Below are positions 14,370 through 22,002 of a stretch of 33,225 nucleotides of DNA, one piece after another. Location: NCBI GenBank assembly GCA_000435975.1, contig FR884119.1, forward strand, positions 41,817 through 75,041. The letters are read 5' to 3'. Below the pieces are notes generated by a model. It was not told the DNA's origin, did no database searches, and saw nothing but the letters and a program-made list of their open reading frames with translations. The DNA is from Oscillibacter sp. CAG:241 (GTDB lineage Bacteria; Bacillota; Clostridia; Oscillospirales; Oscillospiraceae). Position 1 is the first letter of the stretch. Every line of letters begins with the position of its first letter. Position numbers and translations under genes: made by a program.

Positions 14370-14818
14370 AAAACGACCGCCAGAACCAACTCCTCCAGAT
14401 CATCAGCGAGGAGATTATCGAAACCCAGGAGCAGCTGCTGGAGCGGCTCCAGGCCAAGGGGATCAAGAGTACCCAGGCCACGATTTCCCGGGACATCAAG
14501 GAGCTGCACCTGATCAAGGAGCCAGCCGGGCAGGGAAAATATCGCTATGCCGTTTCCGCCCACCGCACCAAGCTGAATTTTGCCGACAAGCTGCGCACCA
14601 TTTTCCGGGAGAGCGTCCTGACGGTGGACAACGCCCAGAATATCGTGGTCATCAAGACTCTGCCGGGTCTGGCCAATGCTGCGGGATCTGCCGTGGACGG
14701 TATGGACGTGCCGTATCTGGTGGGGTCCCTGGCCGGCGACGACACGGCTCTGCTGATCATGCGGGACACGGAAAGCGCCGTGGATTTTACGGAGGAAATC
14801 AAGGAAATGCTGCGCTGA
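14366..14818 (+). CDS. argR: Arginine repressor ArgR/AhrC
   Basis: A 150-aa regulator of arginine metabolism. The N-terminal winged helix (about 1-70) includes the recognition region STQATISRDIKELHLIK. The C-terminal domain has the arginine-binding, hexamer-forming motif GSLAGDDTALLIMR. Arginine-bound ArgR represses arginine synthesis and activates its breakdown. The ATG at 14366 overlaps the nadK stop and uses GGAGG at 14351-14355. The nadK-argR-recN order is conserved in Firmicutes. Confidence 0.95.
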   Translation: MKNDRQNQLLQIISEEIIETQEQLLERLQAKGIKSTQATISRDIKELHLIKEPAGQGKYRYAVSAHRTKLNFADKLRTIFRESVLTVDNAQNIVVIKTLPGLANAAGSAVDGMDVPYLVGSLAGDDTALLIMRDTESAVDFTEEIKEMLR

Positions 14819-14857
14819 CAGCCAGAAAATCGCGCAGGACAGCGGAGGGATACGCAG

Positions 14858-16531
14858 ATGCTGCAATTGCTCCACATTGAGAATATCGCCATCATCGAGT
14901 GCGCGGACATTGCGTTCCGGCCCGGCTTCAACGCCCTGACGGGCGAGACCGGCGCCGGTAAGTCCATTGTCATCGACTCCATCAGCGCCGTGCTGGGCCA
15001 GCGGACGTCCCGGGACCTGATCCGTACCGGGGCAGATATGGCCTTTGTCAGCGCGTGCTTCGCGGATGTTCCGCCCCGGCTGGGGGAGGACCTGGGCATT
15101 TCCTGGGAGGGGGAGCTGCTGCTGCAGCGGGAGATTCACGGCGACGGCAAAAACGTCTGCCGGGTCAACGGCCGCCCCGTCACGGTGACCCAACTCCGTA
15201 CCCTGGGCAGCCGCCTGCTGAACATCCACGGCCAGCACGACGGACAGCAGCTGCTGGATGAGGAGCAGCACCTGCTGTATCTGGACAGCTTCGGCCGGAC
15301 GGAGGGCCTGCTGACGGAATACCGCGAAAAATACCAGGCCATGGCCGCCTTGCGCCGCCAGATGCAGGCTCTGGAAATGGACGAGGCGGAGAAGGCCCGC
15401 CGGGTGGACACCCTGACCTATCAGCTCCAGGAGTTGGAGCGGGCCAAGCTGCGTCCCGGCGAGGAGCAGGAGCTGCAAAGCCGCCGGACACTGCTGCACA
15501 ATGCGGAAAAATTCATTTCCGCTGTATCCGGGGCGGATTTCTGCCTCAACGGTGACGACGGCAGTGATGGCGCGGCCAATCTGGTGCGTCAGGCCCAGGA
15601 ATCCCTGGCATCGGTACGGGGGCTGGACCCCGAGCTGGGAGAGCTGTACGACCGGCTGGAGGCTGCGTACAGTGAAATATACGACCTGGCGGATACCATC
15701 CGGGACAAGCGGGAGGATTTCGACTTTTCGCCCCAGGAACTGGACCGGGTGGAGGGACGGCTGGATCAGCTGTACCGCCTGAAAAAGAAGTACGGCCCCA
15801 CGGTGGAGGAGATGCTGGAGTATCAGACCCGCTGCCGCCGGGAGCTGGACGACATACAGGACGCGGGGGACACCCTGCTGCATCTGGAAAAGCAGCTGAA
15901 GAAGGCGGAAAAGGCCGCTCGTCAGGCGGCGGAGGCCCTGTCCCAGGCCCGGCACGAGGCTGCCGGACGGCTGGAGGAGCAGATCCTCACGGAGCTGCGG
16001 CAGCTGGATATGGGGAAGATCCGCTTTGCCATCTGCTTTACGGAGCAGGCCCTGGCGGAAAACGGCGCCGATCAGGTGCGCTTCCTGATGTCCGCCAACG
16101 TGGGCGAGGAGCTGCGGCCTATCCACAAGATCGCCTCCGGCGGTGAGCTGGCCCGGATCATGCTGGCCATGAAAAACGTGCTGTCGGAGCAGGATCAGGT
16201 GGGCACCATGGTATTTGATGAGGTGGATACCGGTGTGTCCGGACGAGCTGCCCAGAAGGTGGCGGAGAAAATGGCCCGTATCAGCCGCACCAAGCAGGTG
16301 CTGTGCGTGACGCATCTGCCCCAGCTGGCCGCTATGGCGGATACGCACTTTTCTGTGGAGAAGGGGGAGCAGGACGGACGCACCTTTACCCGGGTGGTGC
16401 AGCTGGACAGAGCACAGCGGCAGCAGGAGCTGGCCCGCCTTACCGGCGGAGCGTCCATATCCGCCACCATGCTGGAGAGCGCCGGGGAGCTGCTGGACCA
16501 GGCGGACAAATTCAAAAAAACCTTGGCCTGA
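14858..16531 (+). CDS. recN: DNA repair protein RecN
   Basis: A 557-aa SMC-like ATPase acting early in double-strand break repair, where it gathers DNA ends. Walker A is GETGAGKS (29-36). A long charged coiled coil fills about residues 150-370 (for example KAEKAARQAAEALSQARHEA). The ABC signature reads ASGGELARIMLA and Walker B MVFDEVDTGVSG, followed by the H-loop in LCVTHLPQLAA. Length is normal. The ATG at 14858 is preceded by AGCGGAGGG. It lies 39 bases after argR. It is followed at once by the tyrS promoter, without the spoIVB-spo0A pair often found next in Clostridia. Confidence 0.96.
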   Translation: MLQLLHIENIAIIECADIAFRPGFNALTGETGAGKSIVIDSISAVLGQRTSRDLIRTGADMAFVSACFADVPPRLGEDLGISWEGELLLQREIHGDGKNVCRVNGRPVTVTQLRTLGSRLLNIHGQHDGQQLLDEEQHLLYLDSFGRTEGLLTEYREKYQAMAALRRQMQALEMDEAEKARRVDTLTYQLQELERAKLRPGEEQELQSRRTLLHNAEKFISAVSGADFCLNGDDGSDGAANLVRQAQESLASVRGLDPELGELYDRLEAAYSEIYDLADTIRDKREDFDFSPQELDRVEGRLDQLYRLKKKYGPTVEEMLEYQTRCRRELDDIQDAGDTLLHLEKQLKKAEKAARQAAEALSQARHEAAGRLEEQILTELRQLDMGKIRFAICFTEQALAENGADQVRFLMSANVGEELRPIHKIASGGELARIMLAMKNVLSEQDQVGTMVFDEVDTGVSGRAAQKVAEKMARISRTKQVLCVTHLPQLAAMADTHFSVEKGEQDGRTFTRVVQLDRAQRQQELARLTGGASISATMLESAGELLDQADKFKKTLA

Positions 16532-16535
16532 CCCG

Positions 16536-16564
16536 TTGACAACGGGGAGAAGGAACGGTATAAT
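16536..16564 (+). promoter_or_regulatory. Consensus sigma-A promoter of tyrS
   Basis: TTGACA (16536-16541), a 17-nt spacer, TATAAT (16559-16564): a perfect match to the consensus, overlapping the region just past the recN stop. Transcription should start near 16571 and pass through the T-box leader. Confidence 0.92.
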
Positions 16565-16570
16565 ACAAAG

Positions 16571-16849
16571 CAACTTCATATGCAACAGCGATGAAGGGAA
16601 GAAGTATCCGGCCGATGACGCCTGCAAAGAGAACCCCTGGACGGTGAGAAGGGGAGAGGCGGCGGCAGGAGAATACATCCCGGAGCAGCCTTCTGAACGG
16701 TCTCTCCTATTAGGAATGTGTCGGGTTCGCCCGTTACAGCGATAGGGTGTTGCTGCACCCGATGAGGCCGCATGCCGTGAGGCGGCGGCGAAGCTGAGGT
16801 GGTACCGCGATTTACGTCGCCCTCTGTCAACACGACAGGGGGCGTTTTT
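16571..16849 (+). promoter_or_regulatory. Tyrosine T-box leader with terminator
   Basis: A T-box riboswitch that senses uncharged tRNA-Tyr. The specifier is UAC (16674-16676, in GAATACATC on the 3' side of stem I). The conserved T-box is GGTGGTACCGCG (16798-16809); its UGGU pairs with the ACCA end of tRNA-Tyr. The competing intrinsic terminator has arms 16818-16828 and 16834-16844 followed by five U. When tRNA-Tyr is uncharged the antiterminator forms and tyrS is transcribed. Confidence 0.95.
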
Positions 16850-16893
16850 CTTGCCCCCTGGAAGCCAAAAATATCGGAAAGGAATCAGAAAAC

Positions 16894-18120
16894 ATGGGAA
16901 TTTATGAAGAACTGGTGGCCCGCGGCCTGATCGCTCAGGTCACCAACGAGGATGAGATCCGCGAGTTGATCAACAACGGCAAGGCCACGTTCTACATTGG
17001 TTTTGACTGCACGGCGGACTCCCTGACGGCTGGGCATTTCATGGCCCTGACCCTGATGAAGCGCCTGCAAATGGCGGGCAACAAGCCCATCGCCCTCATC
17101 GGCGGCGGCACCACCATGATCGGCGACCCCTCCGGCCGCACAGACATGCGCAAGATGCTCACCAAGGAGGACATCGACCACAACGCCGCCTGCTTCAAGC
17201 GGCAGATGGAGCGGTTCATCGACTTCGGCGAGGGTAAGGCCATCATGCTCAACAACGCCGACTGGCTGCTGAAGCTGAACTACGTGGACCTGCTGCGGGA
17301 GGTGGGCGCCTGCTTCTCCGTCAACAATATGCTGCGGGCCGAGTGCTATAAGCAGCGCATGGAGAAGGGCCTGAGCTTCCTGGAATTCAACTATATGATC
17401 ATGCAGAGCTACGACTTCTACTATATGTTCCAGCACAACGGCTGCAATATGCAGTTCGGCGGCAACGACCAGTGGAGCAATATGCTGGGCGGCACGGAGC
17501 TGATTCGCCGGAAGCTGGGCAAGGACGCCCACGCCATGACCATCACCCTGCTGACGGATTCTCAGGGCAACAAGATGGGCAAGACCGCCGGCAACGCCGT
17601 GTGGCTGGATCCCAACAAGACCAGCCCCTTCGAATTCTATCAGTACTGGCGCAATGTGGGCGACGCCGACGTGCTCAAGTGCATCCGGATGCTGACGTTC
17701 CTGCCCCTGGAGCAGATCAATGAGATGGCCGAGTGGGAGGGCGCAAAGCTCAATGAGGCCAAGGATATCCTGGCCTATGAGCTGACGAAGCTGGTTCACG
17801 GCGAGGAGGAGGCCGAAAAGGCCCGTCAGGCTGCCCGGGCACTGTTTGGCGGCGGCGCCAACGCTCAGGATATGCCCACCACCGAGCTCACCGGCGACGA
17901 CCTGGGCAGCGGCGAGATCAACGTGCTGAATCTGCTGGTCCGGTGCGGTCTGTGCGCCAGCAAGGGAGAGGCCCGTCGGCTGGTGCAGCAGGGCGGCATC
18001 ACCGTGGGGGACAAGAAGGTGGATTCCATCGACGCATCCTTCGGCTGCCAGGAATTTACCGGCGACGGCCTGATCATCCGCAAGGGGAAAAAGGTGTTCC
18101 ACCGGGCGGTGCTCATCTGA
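16894..18120 (+). CDS. tyrS: Tyrosyl-tRNA synthetase
   Basis: A 408-aa class I synthetase that charges tRNA-Tyr. The nucleotide-binding region reads GFDCTADSLTAGHF (36-49), where the HIGH signature appears as TAGH. The second signature is KMGKT in GNKMGKTAGNAV, the MGKT form usual for this enzyme. Substrate-binding motifs GGNDQWSNM and NYMIMQSYD are present. A C-terminal S4 domain (about 340-408, LLVRCGLCASKGEARRLVQQGGI) binds the tRNA. ATG at 16894 has GGAAAGGAA upstream. The gene is controlled by the T-box leader and ends in a long hairpin. Confidence 0.95.
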   Translation: MGIYEELVARGLIAQVTNEDEIRELINNGKATFYIGFDCTADSLTAGHFMALTLMKRLQMAGNKPIALIGGGTTMIGDPSGRTDMRKMLTKEDIDHNAACFKRQMERFIDFGEGKAIMLNNADWLLKLNYVDLLREVGACFSVNNMLRAECYKQRMEKGLSFLEFNYMIMQSYDFYYMFQHNGCNMQFGGNDQWSNMLGGTELIRRKLGKDAHAMTITLLTDSQGNKMGKTAGNAVWLDPNKTSPFEFYQYWRNVGDADVLKCIRMLTFLPLEQINEMAEWEGAKLNEAKDILAYELTKLVHGEEEAEKARQAARALFGGGANAQDMPTTELTGDDLGSGEINVLNLLVRCGLCASKGEARRLVQQGGITVGDKKVDSIDASFGCQEFTGDGLIIRKGKKVFHRAVLI

Positions 18121-18156
18121 GATAAAGATATCTGTCAACAAGAGCGTATTGCAGGA

Positions 18157-18198
18157 TAAGAGAGAACGGCACAGCGTTGGCTGTGCCGTTCTCTCTTA
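18157..18198 (+). terminator. Terminator of tyrS
   Basis: A perfect 19-bp stem (18157-18175 with 18180-18198) with the loop GTTG lies 37 bases after the tyrS stop. The outer pairs are A/T-rich, but no U run follows on the plus strand. Confidence 0.75.
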
Positions 18199-18206
18199 AA
18201 ATGATG

Positions 18207-18245
18207 AAAACAAAACCGGGAAACCATTACAGTTTCCCGGTTTTG
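18207..18245 (-). terminator. Terminator of the tRNA-Arg gene
   Basis: A 14-bp stem (18211-18224 with 18232-18245) and 7-nt loop is followed on the minus strand by UUUU (18207-18210). The stem starts on the CCA end of the tRNA, so it directly follows the mature 3' end. Confidence 0.75.
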
Positions 18246-18320
18246 GCACGCCGTGAGGGATTCGAACCCCCGGCCTTCTGGTCCGTAGCCAGACGCTCTA
18301 TCCAGCTGAGCTAACGGCGC
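18244..18320 (-). tRNA. tRNA-Arg (anticodon ACG)
   Basis: On the minus strand the sequence folds as a cloverleaf. The acceptor is GCGCCGT with ACGGCGT, the D arm GCTCAGCTGGATAGAGC, the anticodon stem TCTGG/CCAGA with loop CTACGGA (anticodon ACG, read as ICG), and the T arm GGGGGTTCGAATCCC. The CCA end is encoded (18244-18246). It is a single gene with its own promoter and terminator, placed between tyrS and sigG. Confidence 0.96.
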
Positions 18321-18341
18321 ATGTCTCTTGACGACTTTGTT

Positions 18342-18370
18342 ATAATACCACGATCTCACAGAAAATGCAA
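18342..18370 (-). promoter_or_regulatory. Promoter of tRNA-Arg
   Basis: On the minus strand TTGCAT (18365-18370), 17 nt, TATTAT (18342-18347); the tRNA 5' end follows about 21 bases after the -10. Confidence 0.7.
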
Positions 18371-18444
18371 GCTTTTTTTTTGAAAAATCTCAATAAAATT
18401 TCTGCGGGCGTATTCGGTCGAAGATGGAGGGATTCTGCCCCGCC

Positions 18445-18473
18445 GTATAAGGGACCTTTCCCCGGGAATACTG
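18445..18473 (+). promoter_or_regulatory. Sigma-F-type promoter before sigG
   Basis: GTATA (18445-18449), 14 nt, then GGGAATACTG (18464-18473), which fits every position of the forespore -10 pattern GGNNANAHTR. In B. subtilis sigG is transcribed by sigma-F and later by sigma-G, so the site is in the expected place, about 30 bases before the sigG start. The spacer is at the short end of the usual range. Confidence 0.5.
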
Positions 18474-18504
18474 TTTTTATCCAAGTGACGGAGGCAGTAG
18501 GGGA

Positions 18505-19275
18505 ATGCAGGGAAAAGTGGAGATCTGCGGCATCAACACCGCCAAGCTGGAGGTCTTGAAAAACGATGAGATGACGGAGCTTCTGCGGCGCACCAAGCAG
18601 GGGGACATGGACGCCCGGGAGCGGCTGATCCGCGGCAATCTGAGGCTGGTGCTGTCGGTGCTCCAGCGGTTCACCAGCAGGGGGGAGAACATGGACGACC
18701 TGTTCCAGGTGGGGTGCATCGGCCTGATCAAGGCCATCGACAACTTTGATATTACCCAGCCGGTACGCTTCTCCACCTATGGTGTTCCCATGATCGTGGG
18801 AGAGATCCGCCGCTATCTCCGGGACAACAGCGCCGTGCGGGTGTCCCGCAGTTTGCGGGACACGGCGTATAAGGTGCTTCAGGCCCGGGAGCGGCTGCTG
18901 CGCCAGAGCCAACGGGAGCCAACCGTGGAGCAGCTGGCCCGGGAGCTGGATATCCCCCGGGAGGAGGTGGTGTTGGCCATGGACGCCATTGTGGACCCGG
19001 TGTCCCTGTACGAGCCCATTTACTCCGAGGGCGGCGACACCGTGTGCGTCATGGACCAGGTCAGCGATCGCCGCTGCACCGATGAGGGCTGGATCCAGCA
19101 CATTGCCCTGAAGGACGCCATTGGTCACCTGACGCCCCGGGAGCGGAGCATTCTCATGCTGCGCTTTGGCCAGGGAAAGACCCAGATGGAGGTGTCGGCG
19201 GAGATCGGTATCTCTCAGGCCCAGGTGAGTCGCCTGGAAAAGGGGGCCATCCGCTCCATTAAGAAGGAATTGTAA
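18505..19275 (+). CDS. sigG: RNA polymerase sporulation sigma factor SigG
   Basis: A 256-aa late forespore sigma factor. The N-terminal KVEICGINTAKLEVLKNDEM is the SigG signature that separates it from SigF. Region 2 reads NLRLVLSVLQRF, DDLFQVGCIGLIKAIDNFD, FSTYGVPMIVGEIRRYLRD. Region 3 follows with VSRSLRD and the DPVSLYEPIY segment. Region 4 is GKTQMEVSAEIGISQAQVSRLEK, binding the -35 box. It directs genes for spore DNA protection and germination. ATG at 18505 with GACGGAGG upstream. It is monocistronic, not next to the spoIIGA-sigE pair with which it is linked in many species, and is followed by two hairpins. Confidence 0.96.
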   Translation: MQGKVEICGINTAKLEVLKNDEMTELLRRTKQGDMDARERLIRGNLRLVLSVLQRFTSRGENMDDLFQVGCIGLIKAIDNFDITQPVRFSTYGVPMIVGEIRRYLRDNSAVRVSRSLRDTAYKVLQARERLLRQSQREPTVEQLARELDIPREEVVLAMDAIVDPVSLYEPIYSEGGDTVCVMDQVSDRRCTDEGWIQHIALKDAIGHLTPRERSILMLRFGQGKTQMEVSAEIGISQAQVSRLEKGAIRSIKKEL

Positions 19276-19345
19276 GACGTGCAGTGACGCATAGCAGGAT
19301 GCTATATTTTGCCCCTATCCTAACACACGAAGGGCCATTGTGCAA

Positions 19346-19405
19346 TAACGGGCACAGCGCTGTCTGCTGTGCCCGTTAATTACCCAATGCTGCATCGCAG
19401 CATTG
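19346..19405. terminator. Double hairpin between sigG and the convergent small gene
   Basis: The first stem is 13 bp (19346-19358 with 19366-19378) and is followed by AATTACC. The second is 9 bp (19385-19393 with 19397-19405) and is followed by TCTTTTAC on the plus strand. Together they separate sigG from the minus-strand operon that ends at 19410. Confidence 0.7.
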
Positions 19406-19409
19406 TCTT

Positions 19410-19586
19410 TTACTGTATGCCGCCTACCAGGATCAGAGTCAGCAGCATGTATGCAGCGCTGGCAGCAGCTGCAATGCCGCATACGATCATGCAGACGGTG
19501 CGCGGCCCACGGCGCAGGCAGGCCCGTCCTACGAAAAACCCGGCTGCCGCCAGGATGAACAGCACAGCGGCTCCCCAAAATGGCAT
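19410..19586 (-). CDS. Small membrane protein, last gene of the lipoprotein operon
   Basis: A 58-aa protein with two hydrophobic segments (about 5-23 and 33-55) separated by a basic, arginine-rich loop (RACLRRGPR). It is thus a membrane hairpin with the loop probably cytoplasmic. ATG at 19586 has a strong GAGGGGGTGATC site; the stop of the frameshifted gene upstream lies 5 bases before it. No family recognised. Its conserved coupling to the upstream gene suggests that they work together. Confidence 0.6.
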   Translation of the reverse strand: MPFWGAAVLFILAAAGFFVGRACLRRGPRTVCMIVCGIAAAASAAYMLLTLILVGGIQ

Positions 19587-19591
19587 GTTGA

Positions 19592-20459
19592 TCACCCCCT
19601 CATAGCGTCCAGCAGGTCCGTAAAGTCCCGCAGCTGGCCCACAAAGCGCTCCTTCATCTGATCCGCCCGGCCCTTTCCGGCGTCAAACAGCGGCTCGTCC
19701 GTCTGGATAGCCGCGAATACCCGTCCGTCGGCCTTGACGCTGAGATACACCTTGCCCAGGTGCAGCAGCTGGTCCATGACCTGGGGGGACAGCAGAGCCT
19801 GCGCCGCAGCAGGATCGCCGCATTGAACGCTGAACCGCCTGGCAAATTCCGGAGCTTCCGAGGAAACTGAACCGCTTGTCAAATTCCGGATCTTCCGAGG
19901 AAAAACCGTCCCGGCCCAGCAGCCGTGCCAGCTTTCCCTTGGGGGCGGCCTGCAGGTCGCAGGGGAGGGTGCGGCCCAGCTGCGCCGCCATCCAGCGTCC
20001 GTGGAAAACCGGCACCTCGTTGTTTTCCCAGTTTTGGGTGGCGGGGTCCTGATAGGGCTGCAGGTCCAGCAGCTCCAGATTGCTGATCTCCAGTGGCCGG
20101 CCATGGTACCTGGCCCGGACCAGACCGCTGCCGCTCATACGCTCCGCCTGAGGCAGGGGCAGACCGGAATCCTGGAGTGTTTCCTGGGAAATATGCTGCC
20201 GGGGCAGGTATTCCGCTTCCTGAAATACTGCGCGCAGCGCGTCCTGGGCCAATCCGCCCTGGGCCGCACCCTGGAGCTTTTTCCCGCCTGACGCGCCCAT
20301 AACGCCGCCGATGACGGCGATGATGACGCCTGCGGCGATGGCGGGCGTGGCGCTGAGAATCACTCCGGCCACAAGAATGACCACGCCGATGCCGGAGAAA
20401 ACCTTGCCGAAGCCCGCCAGGGCACGGCCCTTCTGAATATTCTGTGTGCTGTTATCCAT
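19592..20459 (-). pseudogene. DUF3137-like membrane protein, frameshifted by a 37-bp tandem duplication
   Basis: The gene starts at the ATG at 20457-20459 (GAGGAG upstream). It has two membrane segments (about 16-32 and 37-52), then a soluble part resembling DUF3137 proteins (SNLELLDLQPYQDP, VPVFHGRWMAAQL, SEDPEFDKRFS). At 19830-19903 a 37-bp sequence occurs twice in tandem. Because 37 is not a multiple of three, the frame shifts. The upstream frame then runs on as nonsense to a stop near 19683. The expected C-terminus (GDPAAAQALLSPQVMDQLLHLGKVYLS and so on to LLDAMRG) lies in another frame ending at 19592. Removing one copy would restore a 276-aa protein. It could be a recent mutation, an assembly error or a slippage switch. 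The DUF3137 assignment is tentative. Confidence 0.7.
19830..19903. repeat. 37-bp tandem direct repeat inside the frameshifted gene
   Basis: Copies 19830-19866 and 19867-19903 are identical at 34 of 37 positions (differences at the 10th, 13th and 25th base). The repeat encodes a PEFxxRFS segment and changes the reading frame. Confidence 0.95.
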
Positions 20460-20644
20460 GTGCTTGCTCCTCTCTTTCTGCACCAAACAGGACTTCGCAC
20501 CGGCACAGGGCCTCGATGATCCCTTGCAACCGCCAGCCGCCGCAGAAGCTCCTGCTCCGCCAGCGTCTCCCGATAGCCGCAACGGCAGGTGGTGCTTCCC
20601 TTTTTCAATCGCTCCCCACACAGGGGGCATTTGCTCTGTTTCAT
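20360..20644 (-). CDS. Small zinc-ribbon protein, 3' end doubtful
   Basis: Start ATG at 20642-20644, 5 bases after the stop of the lipoprotein gene. The N-terminus has a CPLC...CRCG pattern (Cys6, Cys9, Cys20, Cys22), a compact zinc ribbon, then a helix (ETLAEQELLRRLAV). In this frame the protein is 94 aa and its last third overlaps the next gene by 100 bases with unconvincing composition. A one-base shift near 20525 instead gives a natural-looking tail (IIEALCRCEVLF...) whose stop overlaps the next gene's start. A frameshift is therefore possible. Function unknown; as part of the operon it may be a cytoplasmic partner of the membrane proteins. Confidence 0.55.
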   Translation of the reverse strand: MKQSKCPLCGERLKKGSTTCRCGYRETLAEQELLRRLAVARDHRGPVPVRSPVWCRKRGASTWITAHRIFRRAVPWRASARFSPASAWSFLWPE

Positions 20645-20649
20645 AGGCT

Positions 20650-21549
20650 TTATCCCCAATTGCTCATCCAGCTGTCGCCCCAGTCCTCGGCGGGATCGTA
20701 GGGGATGGGGTCGAACCCGGCGGCATACACCGGGCCGTCGTCGCGATAGGCCAGCCCGTCCTCTGCCAGGGTGTAGCTTCCGGTAATGTAAAAGGCGTCG
20801 TGACCGTCGCTGTACCAGCGGCAATAGCCGTCCTCATCGGTCTCAAAGCTGGCCCCCGGCAGGGCGGTATAGGCCGCTGCCTGGCCGTAGGGGTAGAACA
20901 CGCCGGAGAAGCTGCCGTCCGCATCCTGACCCAGCAGGGTGAACCGGTCCTTATCCAGGCCGGGGGACAGGTAAATGCGTCCGTTCATGGCCAGATACGG
21001 TCCCTTGCCGTCCTGGTCGTCCCCGATGGTGCCGCTGCCCATGGATAGTCTGGTGTAGCTCAGATACGCCATGCGGTCTGCGTCGATGACCAGGGTCTCA
21101 CCCAGAGCGTTCTGCCACACGCCGCTCAGGTCCGAGAGCTCCCACAGGTCTATCCGGGCGTCGCTGCTGCGGCGGAAGGTGAAGTGGTCGATGCTCTCCG
21201 CGTCGCCGCCGCTGCCGTTCTGATTGGGCAGCAGCACCCCGTCGTCCCGGAGAATAAAATCGTACAGGAAGCCGTCAAAGTCGATGGTAGGCACATCGGC
21301 AGCGGCGTCATAGGGACCCTGCCCCGTGCGGCCGGAGAAGGTCTGGTAGGTATAGCGGCCCTGGTCTGCCGAAAAGGACAGAATATTCCCCGAGGGGGAC
21401 GTCCACTGGCCCTCCAGCTCTGCGGCATCCGTCACCGGATGCTGCCCCTCCGTCTGCTCGTCGGGGGACGGCGTATCTGCGCCGCCGCTGCACGCCGTCA
21501 GGGCCAGCACCAGCGCCAGCATGACTGCCAGCCGGGATAGCTTCTTCAT
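20650..21549 (-). CDS. Predicted lipoprotein of unknown function (299 aa)
   Basis: Signal peptide with lipobox LALTAC (Cys20), then a Ser/Asp/Pro/Glu-rich linker (about 21-45) and an acidic, beta-rich extracellular region. Two similar segments stand out: LEGQWTSPSGNILSFSADQGRYTYQTFSG (about 50-78) and LSGVWQNALGETLVIDADRMAYLSYTRLS (about 141-169). Each looks like an internal repeat of a lipocalin/META-like strand pattern with a GxW start. The ATG at 21549 is behind AAGGAGGTCACT. It follows another lipoprotein gene by 10 bases. I do not recognise a named family. Location is inferred to be the outer face of the membrane. Confidence 0.8.
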   Translation of the reverse strand: MKKLSRLAVMLALVLALTACSGGADTPSPDEQTEGQHPVTDAAELEGQWTSPSGNILSFSADQGRYTYQTFSGRTGQGPYDAAADVPTIDFDGFLYDFILRDDGVLLPNQNGSGGDAESIDHFTFRRSSDARIDLWELSDLSGVWQNALGETLVIDADRMAYLSYTRLSMGSGTIGDDQDGKGPYLAMNGRIYLSPGLDKDRFTLLGQDADGSFSGVFYPYGQAAAYTALPGASFETDEDGYCRWYSDGHDAFYITGSYTLAEDGLAYRDDGPVYAAGFDPIPYDPAEDWGDSWMSNWG

Positions 21550-21559
21550 AGTGACCTCC

Positions 21560-21982
21560 TTACTCCGCCAGCGTGTCCATAAACTGGCCGTTGACCGCGT
21601 TCCAGTACCACACATACGTCTGGTACTGGCCGTCTACGTTGAAGGTCATCTGCATGTCGCTGTTGCCGTCGCCGTCCAGGTCGGTGAAATCCGTGTCCTG
21701 ATAGCAGCCGGCGGCTCCGTCGATGGACTCCGGGAATACTACGCTGCCATAGAGCTCCTGCTCCGGAAGGTCGTAATAGAGCTTGGCTCCATCGTCGCTC
21801 ACGCAGATGCACACATCGGTGCTATCGCCGCCACGGGTCAGGGTACCGGTGTCCTGGATGGTGCCCCAGGTGCGCCAGTCATCGCCGACGATATCATCAT
21901 CCGGGGTGGTCTCCTTGGGCCCGCAGGCCGCCAGGCACAGCACCAGACCGCACAGCAGCAGGAAAAGGATGAATTTTCGCAT
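21560..21982 (-). CDS. Predicted lipoprotein with a DxDGDG calcium-loop-like motif
   Basis: A 140-aa protein with lipobox LAAC (Cys20) after a hydrophobic signal, then a short Asp/Thr/Pro linker. Residues around 102-112 read TDLDGDGNSDMQM, the acidic loop of FG-GAP/VCBS or EF-hand-like repeats, suggesting calcium binding. ATG at 21982 with GAGGAGG upstream. It is the first gene of the lipoprotein operon; a long perfect palindrome sits just before its ribosome site. Function unknown. Confidence 0.8.
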   Translation of the reverse strand: MRKFILFLLLCGLVLCLAACGPKETTPDDDIVGDDWRTWGTIQDTGTLTRGGDSTDVCICVSDDGAKLYYDLPEQELYGSVVFPESIDGAAGCYQDTDFTDLDGDGNSDMQMTFNVDGQYQTYVWYWNAVNGQFMDTLAE

Positions 21983-22002
21983 GGTCTTTCCTCCTCGATA
22001 CA

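Noticed and set aside
14210..16678. 822-codon minus-strand frame opposite recN and argR
   Set aside because: RecN and ArgR on the other strand carry full motif sets; the frame is an effect of codon bias at third positions.
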